64,000 nucleotides of DNA from Cyanodermella asteris (taxonomy: Eukaryota; Ascomycota; Lecanoromycetes; Ostropales; Stictidaceae), in the NCBI GenBank assembly GCA_900618795.1, contig UYJD01000004.1:686560-750559 (forward strand), written 5' to 3'. The notes under the pieces were generated by a model. It was not told the DNA's origin. It saw nothing but the letters and a program-made list of their open reading frames with translations, and did no database searches. The position numbers were made by a program, and so were the translations under genes. This document shows, in pieces, positions 47,186 through 58,119 of this stretch; positions within the stretch are counted from its first letter, which is position 1; every line of letters starts with the position of its first letter.

Positions 47186-47616
47186 TGTTGCGCGAGCAAG
47201 AAGGCTCGAGGTGCCGACCCTTGCTTTAAATATGTGTCGGCCAAAGAATCAGACAGTTATTCACAGCGACGAAGCTGGCCAGGAGCGTGACGCGGGCGCC
47301 AAGCCTGCGCCGCCTCGAGCGGAGCTCAACTTTAAGCTCACCTACTAATGATGGGCTGATAATTCCTGGCTCTACCTGTTGGAAACGTGATGAGCTGCTT
47401 TGGGGTGCAGCGTACTTTCTTCGTATTTCTGCCAACAAGAAAAGATCGCCTGCGTATCTCATGACCTACACAAGCAGCGCGAGCTGTGCGAAGCCCCGAG
47501 CCCTGGGTCTCAACACCAGCCAGAGGCGTCCCACTCGCCCTTCAAGCTTCGAGATACAATACTTTCTATATGCCGATTGTGGCGGTAAGTATCCGCAACC
47601 GTTCACGATCAGCTTT
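47186..47616. other. Intergenic
   Basis: 431 bases upstream of TAF8 and downstream of the next minus-strand gene. Nothing is recognised. Confidence 0.4.
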
Positions 47617-48099
47617 CTAGGTATTTCTGCCGGACTCGTGTTCCCCTTCGACTGACGAGCTTGCTCCTGAACCTCTAAGCTCAGACTGCAATTCATCACC
47701 TTCCCGTTCGTTCTCTCTACTTTCGTCCTTTCGTCCTGTCGCCCCATCTTTCTCGCTGTTTTTCTCGCTTTTGTCCTTTTTGTCTTTCTCGTCCTTTTTG
47801 CTTTTCTTCGGCTTTTTCCCAGAAACGGCGTCGTGCTTGTTCTTCCACACCCCTCCATACCGATAGTACTTGTGTTCCGGCGTCTTGTCGCCATCAACAA
47901 CACCACCGCTCACCGCATTCCAGCACTTGCCCAGACGAACGAGATGCCATGTTCCCGTCTTATCGATCTGACAGCGAATGCGGACGTTGCATAACTTGGA
48001 GCATAGCGTGCATGGCTTGCGGTGATCTGGGCTGCTGAATGGTGGGAGACTTTCGTCGTTGAGCTTTTGAAATTCCGCGATCTTGTCCGATGAAGACAT
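47617..48099 (-). CDS. Small conserved-looking Cys/Trp protein with charged tail
   Basis: A 160-aa frame from ATG 48099. Residues about 28-85 form a compact block with CTLCSKLCNVRIRCQ, then GTWHLVRLGKCWNAVSGG and HKYYRYGGVWKNKH. The Cys spacing (C-x2-C-x3-C ... C ... C) suggests metal binding, and the Trp/Tyr-rich strands suggest a folded domain. The rest is a Lys/Asp/Glu-rich tail (KKSKKDEKDKKDKSEKN). I believe similar small proteins occur in other filamentous fungi, but I cannot name a characterised member. It could bind nucleic acid or chromatin; that is a guess. Confidence 0.75.
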   Translation of the reverse strand: MSSSDKIAEFQKLNDESLPPFSSPDHRKPCTLCSKLCNVRIRCQIDKTGTWHLVRLGKCWNAVSGGVVDGDKTPEHKYYRYGGVWKNKHDAVSGKKPKKSKKDEKDKKDKSEKNSEKDGATGRKDESRENEREGDELQSELRGSGASSSVEGEHESGRNT

Positions 48100-48421
48100 T
48101 TGTTGTTGGTGGTGTGTATGACGTAGAATAACAACGATGTTGTGATTGAAATATTGCTTGTAGGTTGAGCGCTCTTTGAATCAGACTGCACGAGGGCCAC
48201 GGATACATTTCGTCGACGTCATCTCGCCGCGCGACTTCACGTCTCACCCAAAGTCGCTGAGCAAAGACGGATCTCGCTATTATCACGGGTCATGGCATCT
48301 TTTGTAGTGCACTGCTCTGTTCGAACACGAAGCAGTGACATGGCATGTCATCTTGCAGCTCTCATTCCGCTGCAAATTGCCTTCGCTTCCAGATCCGTTC
48401 ATCTGACGCCGTTGCAGGCCT
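48100..48421. other. Intergenic
   Basis: 322 bases between two minus-strand genes. Nothing is recognised. Confidence 0.4.
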
Positions 48422-49346
48422 CTAACACAGCAAGATTTCCAACGAGCCAGCACGCTGAGCACACTCCAACATCTTCACCTGCAGGACTTCCTTAATCTCC
48501 ATCGAGGCAAATACTGCCGTATTCGGGGACGGGGGCACAATATGGGCGCCGACAACAACGAGCACCTTGTGCAGCTCCTCACTCATCATGTTCAGACATG
48601 CACTGAGCCTAAGACGGAGCAGCGTAGACGCATCGACCGGCCCGGCAGTCATAACAACCGTCGGACTAGCATGCTGCAGAGCAATGTACCTCCGTTCAAG
48701 GTCGTCGAAGGTGTGCTTGAGGATTGCTAGGTCCTGTGAAAATGTTGTCAGATATATCGGATGATTGAGTGGTACATGACACGGAGGTCCAACATGTCAT
48801 GACTTTCGCTGGTAACATACCTCTAGAGACTGGAATGCTGTCAAGATTTCTTGGACACGGGGAGTTGTGTCGCCCAGGCAAAGACGGGCTTGACGCATTT
48901 GTGGACGATGCTTGTGTTGGAGGTAAGAACCGTAGTAAGAACTGAGCGAGGCGAAAGCTTCACACTCTTGGTAAAGCGTCATCGACAGATTTTCCAGAAT
49001 TTCAAGCGCACGTTGCGCCGTGGCGAGATGAAGTGTCTGTGAAGGTGTATTAGCAGGGCAGTTGCTCCTAGAATAGAAATCTGCCGCTTACCGTCATATT
49101 GATTGAGCTCAACAGCTCGGTGACCCCATTCCGCGCTTCTCGTAGTCTTGCCATGATGTCGAGCACATCCAGTTCTCTTGCTTGACAAGCGAGGCTGATT
49201 GACTGTTGCATGCTGGGAAAAGCAACTTCTAATTCATACAGATCTGACCAGTCGCACTGCTCCAAGATCAAATCCCACAGTTCGTTTGGCAGATGCGGAA
49301 CCATGTGTGGACGACTAGAAGCTATCTGATTTCGATGCTGCGACAT
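48422..49346 (-). CDS. F-box domain protein
   Basis: Exons 49346-49092, 49036-48821 and 48733-48422 give 260 aa, all joined in phase 0. Introns are 55 and 87 nt with GTAAGC and GTATGT donors and CACAG acceptors. The N-terminus has the F-box-like stretch MVPHLPNELWDLILEQCDW followed by SDLYELEVAFPSMQ (about 15-50). F-boxes usually bring substrates to an SCF ubiquitin ligase. The remainder is helical and has no repeat such as LRR or WD40, so its substrate is unknown. Known fungal F-box proteins of this size often lack a recognisable partner domain. Confidence 0.78.
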
Positions 49347-49691
49347 TGAGTATTGGCAGAGCAGGCATCTTTAACATGTTCAGAGTGTCGCGTGTAAAAC
49401 ATGAGAGAAGCCTGCTGATTGTCTGCTTGGTGACGGGGCTTTCTTCTGTCAAGCCTCACCGGGCAAAATGCTTCATGCAGAGACGCGGCATCAAAGAAAC
49501 TGAACATTTATCTCAGTCTCAGATTCCCGAAACAACAGACGTCAATTGCGACAATCAATCCCACGATTGCTGCCTGGTGGAATGGACGGGATGTCTCATA
49601 ATTTGATTCGGCACGCCAGAATTGTCCCAGCGTGGTCGAGAACAAGATACATATACACAAAGAGCGAAGGGTGCCGCATAACAAAGACATG
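49347..49691. other. Intergenic
   Basis: 345 bases. Nothing is recognised. Confidence 0.4.
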
Positions 49692-51041
49692 TCACGCTGC
49701 AGCGTTCCTACCCAGGTACAGGGAGAAGGCTGCTGGGTTCCTGGTCTGCAGAAACACTGTTCCAGGGCCGACAAACTTGCAGACCAGACCCTCGCCAGAA
49801 GCAATACCGCTGATGATACCACCAGACGCCACTCGTTCCATCACGTAATTGCAATTCCAGGCCACCAAGTGCCCATTGTCGATGATATACTTCTCACCTT
49901 CTTGAAGGTCCTTGCGGATGATCGCACCGAAAGACGACACCCACATGAGACCCTGACCACCAATTTTGTAGACGAACAAACCTTCTCCTGAGAACATCGC
50001 CTTGCCGATTCCCTGACTCTTGTAATCCTTTGTGATGCCCTGTGTGCTGCACAGCCATGAATCTTTGCCGACCATCCATGGTTGCGTCTCTTTGCCCGTC
50101 AGCCTGAGGGTCGTGATATCTCCAAGTGTTGGAGGGGCGTATAGGATCTCGCCCGGTCCTGTGTATGTACTGCTCGTCATCTCTCCGTTCGCAATCAGCT
50201 TCTTCATGCTGAATTTGACAGCACCCTTCAACGTGACAGTGCTGCTCATGGCGATCATGGCACCCGGTTTGGCGATGAAAGGGCAACCCATCGCCAGCTG
50301 AATTGTGAGGATTGTGTTGCTATCTCTGTGACTGATCCGGAAACTACCACCGTTGAATGTGCCAACATCATCCTTGCTTGCTCCTGCGCCGACGAAGTGT
50401 GCAGCTGAAGGTGCACCTCCGGGCATGTTGGAGGGTTTGTTGATGTCCATTGGACCAGGAGACATCAACGGTTCCGAATAGTCAGGTCTACCCGAGCCAA
50501 CGCTGCCATTGGCAGGCGGCGGGGTCGGAACTGATCCATCTTGGAATCCGAAAGTTGTGCGGGTGGGAGGTGCTGAGGCAGGGACAGCAGATCCAGACAA
50601 GGCAAGGGAAGCTATGTGTGGCGGGTTCAAGGACTTGCGAGGCGTGTGGCCAGAGCCTGCGTTGGGAGGGGGTGGGTAGTATGCATTGTTTGATGCTGGT
50701 GATTGCGACGAAGGTGGAGGAGGAAAGTATGTGGGAGCTTGCTGTGACGGCGTTGATTGTTGTGGGGGAGGGTATGAGGTTTGCTGCTGAGGAGCTGTAT
50801 ACGGTCAGTGACTGACTCGTTTATAGTCAAACGGCAACACTCACGAGGATCGAAAGATCGCCTGGGATCTGGGGGAGCTGGAAATCGCTGTGAGTTCGAA
50901 TTCATGATTACAAAAACGAATTGTAGCAGAGCTCCGAATTGAGCTCGACCCAAGGGAGGAACTGCGATACTCACGAGGATATGAGCCTTGGGCTGCGGGG
51001 GATGAACGCTCGTAGCTCGGTGGGGCATCGGATCCAGCCAT
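49692..51041 (-). CDS. AIM24-family (DUF124) protein with Pro-rich N-terminus
   Basis: Exons 51041-50975, 50877-50845 and 50794-49692 give 400 aa. The second exon is only 33 nt. Its acceptor TTTCCAG at 50878 is chosen because it keeps the Pro/Gln-rich frame ([16 protein letters not shown]). The N-terminal 150 residues are disordered and rich in Pro, Gln and Ser. The C-terminal 230 residues form the AIM24 beta-fold: [78 protein letters not shown] and [20 protein letters not shown]. Yeast AIM24 affects mitochondrial inner-membrane organisation, but this subgroup lacks a mitochondrial presequence and may act elsewhere. The biochemical role is unknown. Confidence 0.9.
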
Positions 51042-52007
51042 GGCGGCCAATTGTACGACCTGTCCCTGCTGATCTCTTCGGGTTCGGTGGCACTGCGGGC
51101 CAGAAACAGGATCTGTAAATGCTGACTTCCAGTCTTCGAAGTGCTGCGAAGCTGAAGTCAGGCCTGGTGGTAAGTGGAGGGTGCGTAGCTCATGTCGAAA
51201 GCCGAACGGATGGCCAAATGGTCCAGGGCTGGTCGGCCATGGCTATATACCATTCTTCATCCAAGGCTGAAAGGTCCATGTGGTCCCTAAGAATAGTCGA
51301 CCTAGACTCGCATGCTTGTGCACAGGGCGCTGGGTTCGACGACTGGACTTTCAGCGTGTCCGGCACATGTCGTTGGGCGGCTGCTCAGAAGCGCTGAGTG
51401 GTCCGAGAGTTGAAGGAAGCTTGGACCTTGGCGGCGGTTAGCTCTAGCTTCATTCCCAGAGCTCGCCGCACTCTAGCACCCTCAGCAGACTCCAGAGCAG
51501 GCACACTCCGTCAAACAACTGGAAGCAAAGGCTAACTTCCTCGTCTGAACTTGATGATACTGTAGCTAGCCAAAGTGACTCATGCGAAACAGCAGATGAG
51601 AGCCCAACGAGTCTACAACACGTCTACATGCAGTAACAAGCTGGGCGAATTGAATTGATTCCCTGGTACAACCGTAACGCCCATGCTATTAACAAAGCTC
51701 TTATGCTAATGTAACGCCATTGTCAGTTAGAGTCCGTGGGAAACGCCACCAACAGAGCAACAAGTACGTTGGCCCTGCTCCAAGAAAACCATAACACCTT
51801 TCTGAACGTTGCTTCATGACGAAAAATAGCTGGTTGTAAAAGTATTCCGTGAAGTCGTATGTTGTCCGACCCTCTAGTCACAATTGACCCTCCGAATGAT
51901 AAAGTCACGAGGATTTACCGCAAGAACGATTCGTCATCTCTCTCTCCGGGGCCATGTTATCAAGATGATATCAGGGCCTTTCTGATCGGCACGCACACTG
52001 CTCTTCT
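51042..52007. other. Intergenic
   Basis: Almost 1 kb upstream of the AIM24-like gene. No coding or RNA feature is recognised. Confidence 0.4.
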
Positions 52008-53655
52008 CTATCGGGATTTCATGGTCGGAATGTAGTGGTCGACCGGCGTCGAAGAGGGCACGCTCTTCGAGCCGACGTTGAATTCCCACTCCCCTACAAG
52101 AAAGTCAGTGCTGGTTTCGGTCACAATTCAAAAAAAAAAAAAAAGACGCACCTTTCTTCAAGCTTTTGGCCGTCTCGTTGAGCAATACGTGTCTCCGCTT
52201 TCGACAATACGATGTGAGATCCAAGATCTCGATCTTTGCGTCGCGAAGATCGGCGACTGGTCGTTCTAAGGCGGCATTCAGGTTTTCCGTGGCCAGCTCC
52301 AAATCCTTCTGGTTGCTTTCGAAAATCTCCGTAAAGTTGTTTCGCGCAAGGTAGAATGCGAACGCGTAAGTCCATTTGAGTGTCTGTCGGCAATCTTGGA
52401 GGGCCTTGTTTCCATCGTGAAGATATTGCACTTCGATCCAGCTCATGCCAGACACGTTCTGTAAGCTGGTCATCTGTTTCTCGGCTTTCAGATACGAGTC
52501 TCTGCCAAGCCGAGCACTCTGCTCATGGTTGGCGTAACGATTGTAGTAGTGAAGATAGCGCTCCAAACTCTGCCGACTCTTTGCCTGCGCGTCTCTGGCA
52601 TCAACGCCGCTCCGTTCCTCATATCGACTGCAGTTGTACCAGGACGTCCCATGCTCACTCCAGACTCCCATGCACATCCAGCAGAACTCGTTTTTGCACT
52701 TGCGGCACGTCATGTGGTTACAGCCACCGTTCTTCTCGATTGTCGAGTTGCACTTGGGACACTCTTTCGTATTGGCACTTATCCAATTCGCAGTTTCGCT
52801 ATCGTCTTCGCACTTCTTGAGCCATTTCTTAACCAGATCACATGGGCAAGGTAGGTGATCGGCAAGAGTGCAGCCGAAGCAGAATGAGTGATGACAGTTG
52901 CAAGTCACTGTTGGGACACTTTTGGTGAGATCCTTCTTCCTGACTCCACACGACACGGCGTATTCGCAATTTGGGGCTGGGCACCATTTCAAGTTCTCCT
53001 TGTCATCGACGTATGTCCGAGTGAGCAGTTCCAGATAGCGGCCTTTGATATCGGCCGGCAAGAGCAGCTCGATTGACTTTGTGTCGACAATACGGTTGCA
53101 GCCGTTGGTCGGGCACTGGATCCGAGCGGCTTCGCCTTCATCGCGAACCTTGGAGACTAGGTACTCTGTGTAGCAATCTGTGCAGTAGCGATGGTCGCAT
53201 TTCAGCGCAAAAGTCTCGACGTCTGGGCCGTCTTCGAAGCATATCGAGCAAGTGAACTCATCCAAGGTCTCTATTTTCCGAACATGAGACTCATCCTCTT
53301 GTAGCCCGGCAGCTTCAAGGATCTGTTCTTGTTTGTCCCAGAACTGTTCCTCGAGCTTGTCTTTGTTCCACCTCATGTGCCTGAGTAGAATGGCTGACGC
53401 TTCTGGGGGCTGCCCTAACAGCTCTGCGACTGTTCTGATCTGATCATCCTGCTGCTCTTGGATCTCTGCAGGCGAGAGAACCTTGAAGTCGACCTGGTAG
53501 GCATTTTGTTCCGGCTCGACCATACTCTTGCCCTGGGAGAAGACGTCATCCTGGTCTTCATCATCGAACATGCTCTCGTTGTCGCTGTCATCGGCGTCGT
53601 CAAAGGCGTCGCCGAAACTACTCGCCCCACTCATGAGATCGTCGTCGGAGTCCAT
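52008..53655 (-). CDS. RBR E3 ubiquitin ligase, Ariadne/HHARI type
   Basis: Exons 53655-52152 and 52093-52008 give 529 aa. The 58-nt intron has a GTGCGT donor followed by a long T-run and a TTGTAG acceptor. The acidic N-terminus (DDDLMSG, DDADDSDNESMFDDED) is typical of Ariadne proteins, followed by a UBA-like region. RING1 starts at CSICFEDGPDVETFALKC, then HRYCTDCY. The IBR spans WCPAPNCEYAV to HLPCPC. RING2 is CPKCNSTIEKNGGCNHMTC, where the Cys in GGCNHM is the expected thioester-forming catalytic residue. The Ariadne domain (ERYLHYYNRYANHEQSARL onward) covers the C-terminal half. These ligases work with neddylated cullin complexes in animals. The short last exon ends in TPVDHYIPTMKSR. Confidence 0.95.
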
Positions 53656-56178
53656 GGCGACGGGTGTGCTCTTGCTCGTGGAGGGAGTTGCAGGGAGATG
53701 GGGCTGAGGTTCGGTCTCTTGGGGTGGGTCGATGACGGGTGACAGCGAGTCAGACTGCTTGCTCCGCTTGCTACGGCGGGGAGCTGTGGTAGAATTGGTA
53801 GCAGCAGGAGCAGCAGCCTTTCTCTTTCTGGATGAAGGAGGCGTAGTGAAGTTGGGAGACTCAGCGCGTGCCCTCTATGGCGAGGGGCATGCACTGATCT
53901 TAGGGGTCGGAGGTTATCGGACAAGTGATTGGGTGGCGGCGGAGCTGACTGGGTTGCTCACCAAGCAGGCTGGCAGGTCGCAAGAATAGGGAGAGGGCAG
54001 TGAAGGGCGGGTCTAGAAACAGCCCTGTTTGAGGACGAGGCAAGATAAATGAGAGAGTCTGCGATGTAGGCAGACGACGTAGGATGGTGAAGCAGTAAGC
54101 ATCTCACACTGGTCGAATAGAGAAGCGTCATCTGCCATGTGCACGGCACAGGGAAGCGACTCCCAAGGCAGCGCTCTCAGCAGCCGTAACAATCAAGGCA
54201 GCCGGCGCCCGCGAAAGAGCGGAGCAGCTGTGGCCTCTCCGCCTGCCCTCTCCAGGGAGCCGCTCCCGCTGACGTGACCCCCCAAGTCCCCTAAACAACT
54301 AACCTTCTGTCTTGCACCTCGTCCATCTCATAGTCATCCACTTCTTCCCAATCATTCTCTACGACTTGATCTGATGGTCGGCGTGGTTCTAGTGCCCCGT
54401 TGAACACGCCTCAAGCGTAGTAAGACCCTTTGAATGTGCCTGCACGGCCGAGGACGTACCGAAGTAAGGTTAGCTGGAGCCGAACAAATAAGTGTCTCCA
54501 TTTAGGGATTTATGAAACTTGGCAACAATGATCGTTCGAGTCAACGAGATTCGATCTTGTAGCATTCTTACTGCTGCCCGACCTTTGTACAGTCATCCAT
54601 GGACGGACTTTGTCAACGACTTTCCTTTACCGAATCCTGCCTAATGACACTTTGTAAAGTGCGTTGAGCTCGAATCCAACAGGTTGCCACACTCGTACTC
54701 ATGAAAGGAAATATTCCTGAAGCAGTGTAGGCGGAAACTGCAGTACACGCGTCACAAACCTTACCTGGCCCTTTTTTTGATCCCGATGCAGGAGAGATTG
54801 ACAGGGCTTATTGCTGAGGCACGCCGAAATTGGACGGCGCCTGATGTGGACTACATCAATAGGGTCCAGTATGCTCCTGTTGGCACCATTCTTCCAATAG
54901 GTGCAACATGATTGTACAGGAGCCTTTTTCCGGCTCTGACTGGCTCGTCGTGCTCCGGTACAGGGCGGTGAAACAAGCGCGGTCGAGGAAGCCATCTCAA
55001 ACGCACCATCTTGTCAAACGGCAAAACCACCAATAAGCTGTGCTCAGCGTGTATGGCTGAGCGGTCACCGCCCGGCTGCAACTCTACAGAGGACTGTCGT
55101 AGTGCACAGCCTAGGGCTGATGGACGTTGTGACCGGAGATCATATGGTTCCAAACTCTTTCACGCGATGGCCGACTGGACGAGTGGACGCCTGGTCGGTG
55201 TTCCAGGCTTCGCCTCCTCTTGACATATCTTGCTGAGCTGAACAACGACTTGCGGGCGGTCGCGTCCTCATGCGCGAGGAGTCCTGAGCCCTCCAGCCAA
55301 AACATGCTGCAAATCGTCAACTATTGCTGGATCAGAAATGGGCTATAATTTCGGTGAGGTAGAGGATCAACGCATGGATTTGGGTCGAGTTCACTACAGT
55401 CACGCGATTGCATTTCAGAGCTACTTGTCAGCTTATGAAGTCTCCCCAACCCATCGCAACAGTCGCACAGCTAAGGCTATCCATTCTGTGTGTGATTTAT
55501 CCAATCTGGGCAGCCTTCGAGGTGCGGCTGAAAGCATGCGGCTGTCTCACGGTACCCTGTTTTGGGATGAGTGTAACTCAGCGTCACTTTGCCCTTCAGT
55601 GGCGCGTTGCGGCTTAAGCGCGCTTCAAACCACGCCCTCAACATCCACTACGGACACCACGCTGCCATGCTACCTGCAATGCATGCGGGGCCTGGTTGTA
55701 CACTAAATTCAACCACTCACCCTGAGGTGCCAAAGCTGTGATACACAGTTGCTTTTCGATGGTTTCAGGTCGGCGTTGGACCGTCAGCTTCGACTATGCC
55801 TCCCTTCGGACAGCTGCTTGACACTGCCACCATGCCCGTTTTTTTTGGCCGGAAACAACCCCTTTCCAATGCTCCAGCTAGTCCAGATCTTCTTGCTGAG
55901 CTGACCATCACTCCTACTTTCAAAAGGGATCTCTAGTCTATGTTTTGATGTATATAAGGTCTCGAGAACCGCCGTCATGTCGTTCACTCCCCAGTCTCTC
56001 ATTCAATCACTCAACAATTCTTCCACTTCAGCACTCTCTTTTCAACTTCCAGGAATCCAGGAGATCCTGTGCCTTTCTTTACAAATCTACTCATTCTTAC
56101 GTTCTTTTTGACAACGCTAATTCGCAACGACGAAATACATTCTCTCTCTTCGAAAGAACTCTGCAACTTAATCTCAAA
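53656..56178. other. Long intergenic region, RBR ligase / LysM protein
   Basis: About 2.5 kb between divergent starts. Open frames here show no domain, and I see no RNA gene. The right end holds the LysM gene's TATA-like site and pyrimidine-rich leader. Confidence 0.35.
55950..55957 (+). promoter_or_regulatory. TATA box of the secreted LysM gene
   Basis: GTATATAAGG lies about 228 bases before the ATG at 56179, followed by a C/T-rich leader. It is a good TATA match for an inducible gene. It sits inside an upstream in-frame open stretch, which argues that translation starts at 56179. Confidence 0.5.
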
Positions 56179-57126
56179 ATGTACACCCTCGCAGCCCTCA
56201 CATCAATCCTCGCAGGCGCTCTCGCCGCTCCGCACTCACTCCAGGTCCGCGACGTGCAGAAAGGTACATACAAGAGCTACAATGGCGACGGCTCGGTCGC
56301 CGCCGGATGGCCCGAGGCTAGCGCGTGGATCTCCAGCTTCGACCAGATGTGGTCCGACAACTCGGAGCTGATGAAGACCTCCTGCACCGCCTTCGGTGCG
56401 AACAACAACAGCCCAGACGAGACCAACAACCTCAAGTCTGCGATCCAAGATGTCTCCAAGTCCAGCGGGGTGGATCCCCGCGTTATCTTCGCAATTGTGA
56501 TGCAGGAGTCCAGGGGCTGCGTCCGCGTCTTCACGACCAACTACGGCGTGCGTAACCCGGGTCTGATGCAGGACCACGACGGCGCCAACACCTGCAACAC
56601 CGGCGAAGGCCAGGCAGGCAAGCTCACCAAGCCGGGCGTCGTTGACGATGTGTGCTCCCCGCAGAAGATCACGGGCATGATCAATGACGGCACGAACGGT
56701 ACACCCGCAGGTGACGGTCTCAAGCAGCTCGGCGGCACTTCCAATAACGCCGTCGACATCTACAAGATGGCTCGCAAGTACAATGCCGGCAGCATCCCTC
56801 CGAGCGTCGACCTCGGCGCCCAGGGCGCGACCGCCAGCTACTGCTCCGACGTTGCCAACCGTCTGATGGGCGTCGTTTTCGACAACTCCAACTGGTCTCA
56901 CAGCGACAGCACTGCACCCGCTGCCCCGGCTGCCCCTGTCGCCTCGTCTGCCCCTGCCGCTCCTGCCGCTGGTGGCTGCAAGACCACTTACCAGGTCAAG
57001 TCTGGTGACAGTTGCTGGGCTATCGCCACCGCCAACAAGCTCGCCATGGCCGACTTCACCGCTCTGAACCCGTCTGTCAGCTGCGCGGCTCTGCAGGCCG
57101 GCGCCTCGGTTTGCATTGCCAAATAA
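56179..57126 (+). CDS. Secreted lysozyme/transglycosylase-like protein with C-terminal LysM domain
   Basis: A 315-aa intronless gene. The ATG at 56179 gives a textbook signal peptide (YTLAALTSILAGALAAP) and a possible KEX-like site after QVRD. The frame is open further upstream, but that would bury the signal. The central domain (about 40-240) reads like a fungal lytic-transglycosylase-like (SLT/GH23-type) fold: SGVDPRVIFAIVMQESRG with Glu in the catalytic position, then GLMQDHDGANTC and IYKMARKYNAGS. A Pro/Ala linker (APAAPAAPVASSAPAAPAA) leads to one LysM: TTYQVKSGDSCWAIA, ALNPSVSC and GASVCIAK. LysM binds chitin or peptidoglycan glycans. Possible roles are antibacterial, cell-wall remodelling or plant-immunity related. 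Confidence 0.9.
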   Translation: MYTLAALTSILAGALAAPHSLQVRDVQKGTYKSYNGDGSVAAGWPEASAWISSFDQMWSDNSELMKTSCTAFGANNNSPDETNNLKSAIQDVSKSSGVDPRVIFAIVMQESRGCVRVFTTNYGVRNPGLMQDHDGANTCNTGEGQAGKLTKPGVVDDVCSPQKITGMINDGTNGTPAGDGLKQLGGTSNNAVDIYKMARKYNAGSIPPSVDLGAQGATASYCSDVANRLMGVVFDNSNWSHSDSTAPAAPAAPVASSAPAAPAAGGCKTTYQVKSGDSCWAIATANKLAMADFTALNPSVSCAALQAGASVCIAK

Positions 57127-57507
57127 GTGGTGAAAGGAGAAGGAATTTTGGAATGAAAGGAACGAGAATCGAACCTGAACTGAACCTTGGTCCGCGAGGG
57201 ACACAGTTCTGAATATGGGCAGTCAATATTTCTCTTCGAAGAGGTGTATGTTCTTGATAGAAAGGATTTAATTGAGAGTTGCTGTTGTGGAAACACTACT
57301 TGCGTCCCGAGTGCTTCTATATCGTGCGCCATCTAGAGCATGGCCTCCGCGAAGTGGTATGCCGCCATCGTCTTCGTGATTTTTAAGACCAAAGTTGAAA
57401 CTCTTCCATTTAAAACAAAGACCCGTGACTGCTCATCCTGACATCTTCTGACTGCGTACGTCACTCCAACCAGCCATCGCTGACGCACCTTCGCGCCCAC
57501 AAGGCGT
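57127..57507. other. Convergent 3' region
   Basis: About 380 bases. Nothing is recognised. Confidence 0.4.
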
Positions 57508-58119
57508 TCAGCGTGATAGCGTGCATTCACTCCCATCTCCAGTCGTGAACTTGATGTAAGGGTAGGACCCGTCACTTGGGATACACCAAGCGAAGAGGGT
57601 CGCACCATTGCGGTTGCGCTGGGAGTCACATGTTTCGATGCTGATCTCACTGCCGAAGGAGCGATATACGTTGTTTTGGCCGCACGTAGCTAAATCCCCC
57701 TGAGCATCGTCGAAGATGAGCGAATCGTTGCCCGAGACGGCCATGAAGACGGGTTACCCATAGAAACTGCTGCACGCCATCCACTGACCAGCTGAGTTGA
57801 GCTGAAGTGTCGTTCTTCCGTAGTTGGTGGTAATACTTTACTCGCCGGTGAACCATGAGCCACTGACACTGGATCTATTCGCCTGCAGATAGAAAGAATA
57901 ATCTGTATATGTAATTAGACTAGTCGTGCTTGTCGTGGCGACAGCCTGATCGATGTCCACTGTTGTGGATGGAACGTGGGACGTGATAGTCCCACTAACA
58001 GTCGCCGTCGTTGTTTTGGAGGGCGCTGGTACGGTGATCACTGTGCTGATAACGCCCAGACAAGAGCATACGCTTGCGTACTGGGTAGTTGCAGGCCATT
58101 CCGAGCGCATGCCATCCAA
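57508..58119 (-). pseudogene. Secreted / cell-surface protein pseudogene
   Basis: One minus-strand frame reads as continuous protein with two internal TAA codons (near 57839 and 57764). The first part has YASVCSCLGVIS, then a Thr/Ser-rich region (SKTTTATVSG, TTVDIDQAVATTSTTS) as in glycosylated fungal surface proteins. The rest reads SFYLQANRSSVSGSWFTGE, then TTLQLNSAGQWMACSSFYG, then VFMAVSGNDSLIFDD and ATCGQNNVYRSFG, ending CTLSR. The sequence on both sides of each stop stays protein-like in the same frame, so nonsense mutation fits better than introns. A GTAAAG donor does overlap the first stop, so an intron there cannot be excluded. No ATG with a signal peptide could be joined with confidence; a hydrophobic Leu/Ala stretch lies upstream at about 58160-58230. 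Family unknown. Confidence 0.5.

Noticed and set aside
56236-57204. A 322-codon antisense frame across the LysM gene
   Set aside because: It mirrors a GC-rich, codon-biased gene on the opposite strand; the sense frame has a signal peptide and LysM domain, while the antisense one has no motif.
57760-57845. Introns that would remove both stops in the surface-protein pseudogene
   Set aside because: One GTAAAG...CAG intron is possible for the first stop, but it shifts the frame and discards sequence that reads as protein; the second stop has no convincing intron.
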